A stretch of 5,116 nt of DNA from Chlorobiota bacterium (GTDB lineage Bacteria; Bacteroidota; Bacteroidia; Flavobacteriales; Flavobacteriaceae), in the NCBI GenBank assembly GCA_013153655.1, contig JAADEB010000097.1:1-5116 (forward strand). Direction: 5' to 3'. Positions 5,007 through 5,116 of the stretch are shown piece after piece. How positions within the stretch are numbered: position 1 is the first letter of the stretch; every line of letters starts with the position of its first letter. The notes beneath the pieces were generated by a model that saw only the letters and a program-made list of their open reading frames with translations, had not been told where the DNA came from and ran no database searches. Made by a program: the position numbers and the translations under genes.

Positions 5007-5116
5007 CTTCGCCGCCACGTTTCCCGTTCTCCGTGTACCGCAGAAGGAGATTGCCACGGCTCCGCTTTCCTTTGCTTATTCCAAAGCGGCGAAGCCTCGC
5101 AATGACGCACCGGTCA
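4991..5116 (+). repeat. 126-bp palindromic intergenic repeat, copy B (cut by window edge)
   Basis: Direct repeat of 3469-3594, same orientation and no gaps. The five differences lie at 5017, 5023, 5037, 5065 and 5071. The hairpin GCGGC-TTC-GCCGC (5003-5015) is preserved. In the large palindrome, the change at 5065 replaces a pairing T with C and puts one mismatch in the GGCTTCGC arm, so this copy is a little more eroded or the pairing is not under strict selection. The match still holds at the last base of the window, so the element may go on. Confidence 0.85.

Noticed and set aside
4728..5057. A 109-codon minus-strand frame rich in Phe, Asn and Arg
   Set aside because: It is the 8-bp array and palindromic repeat read as protein, running out of frame into the deacetylase gene. 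Repeat-derived proteins of this kind are a common annotation artefact.

Overview
The window looks like a piece of a Bacteroidota (Bacteroidetes) chromosome. Three things support this. A ResB-CcsA fusion of more than 1,000 residues with a long central extracytoplasmic region is the form of this protein typical of that phylum. All three genes have a TAnnTTTG -7 box, the signature of the Bacteroidota housekeeping sigma factor. None of the genes has a clear Shine-Dalgarno sequence. All genes are on the minus strand, so the transcription order is right to left.

Layout from right to left. (1) 4846-5116: gene-free DNA made of a degenerate 8-bp tandem array that runs into a 126-bp palindromic repeat, cut by the window edge. 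(2) 4175-4813: a small polysaccharide deacetylase of the NodB fold with all catalytic motifs. (3) 3734-4141: mscL, the large-conductance mechanosensitive channel, 33 bp after the deacetylase, with its own promoter-like site at the junction and a strong intrinsic terminator (3679-3708). (4) 3105-3678: about 570 bp of gene-free DNA holding a second composite of the same 8-bp array and 126-bp repeat (5 mismatches, no gaps), plus a different 'GTCATCCCGA' interspersed element and a short hexamer tract. (5) 1-3104: one uninterrupted reading frame for a fused cytochrome c synthase/haem exporter (CcsBA, i.e. ResB-CcsA). It is open at the left edge and lacks only its extreme C-terminus. Because it has no stop inside the window, a stop-to-stop ORF search shows only fragments and antisense shadows here.

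The genes do not form one obvious pathway. CcsBA implies an organism that makes periplasmic c-type cytochromes (respiration, for example nitrite reduction or oxidases). MscL handles osmotic downshock. The deacetylase modifies an N-acetylated glycan or a related substrate. The deacetylase and mscL may be partly co-transcribed.

The least explained content is in the two intergenic spacers. There, blocks of 8-bp units related to TTRAAYCG, most of them led by a TTTYTG hexamer, are joined in both places to the same palindromic element. I see no CRISPR, tRNA, rRNA, transposase or phage gene, and no evidence for a new multi-gene system.
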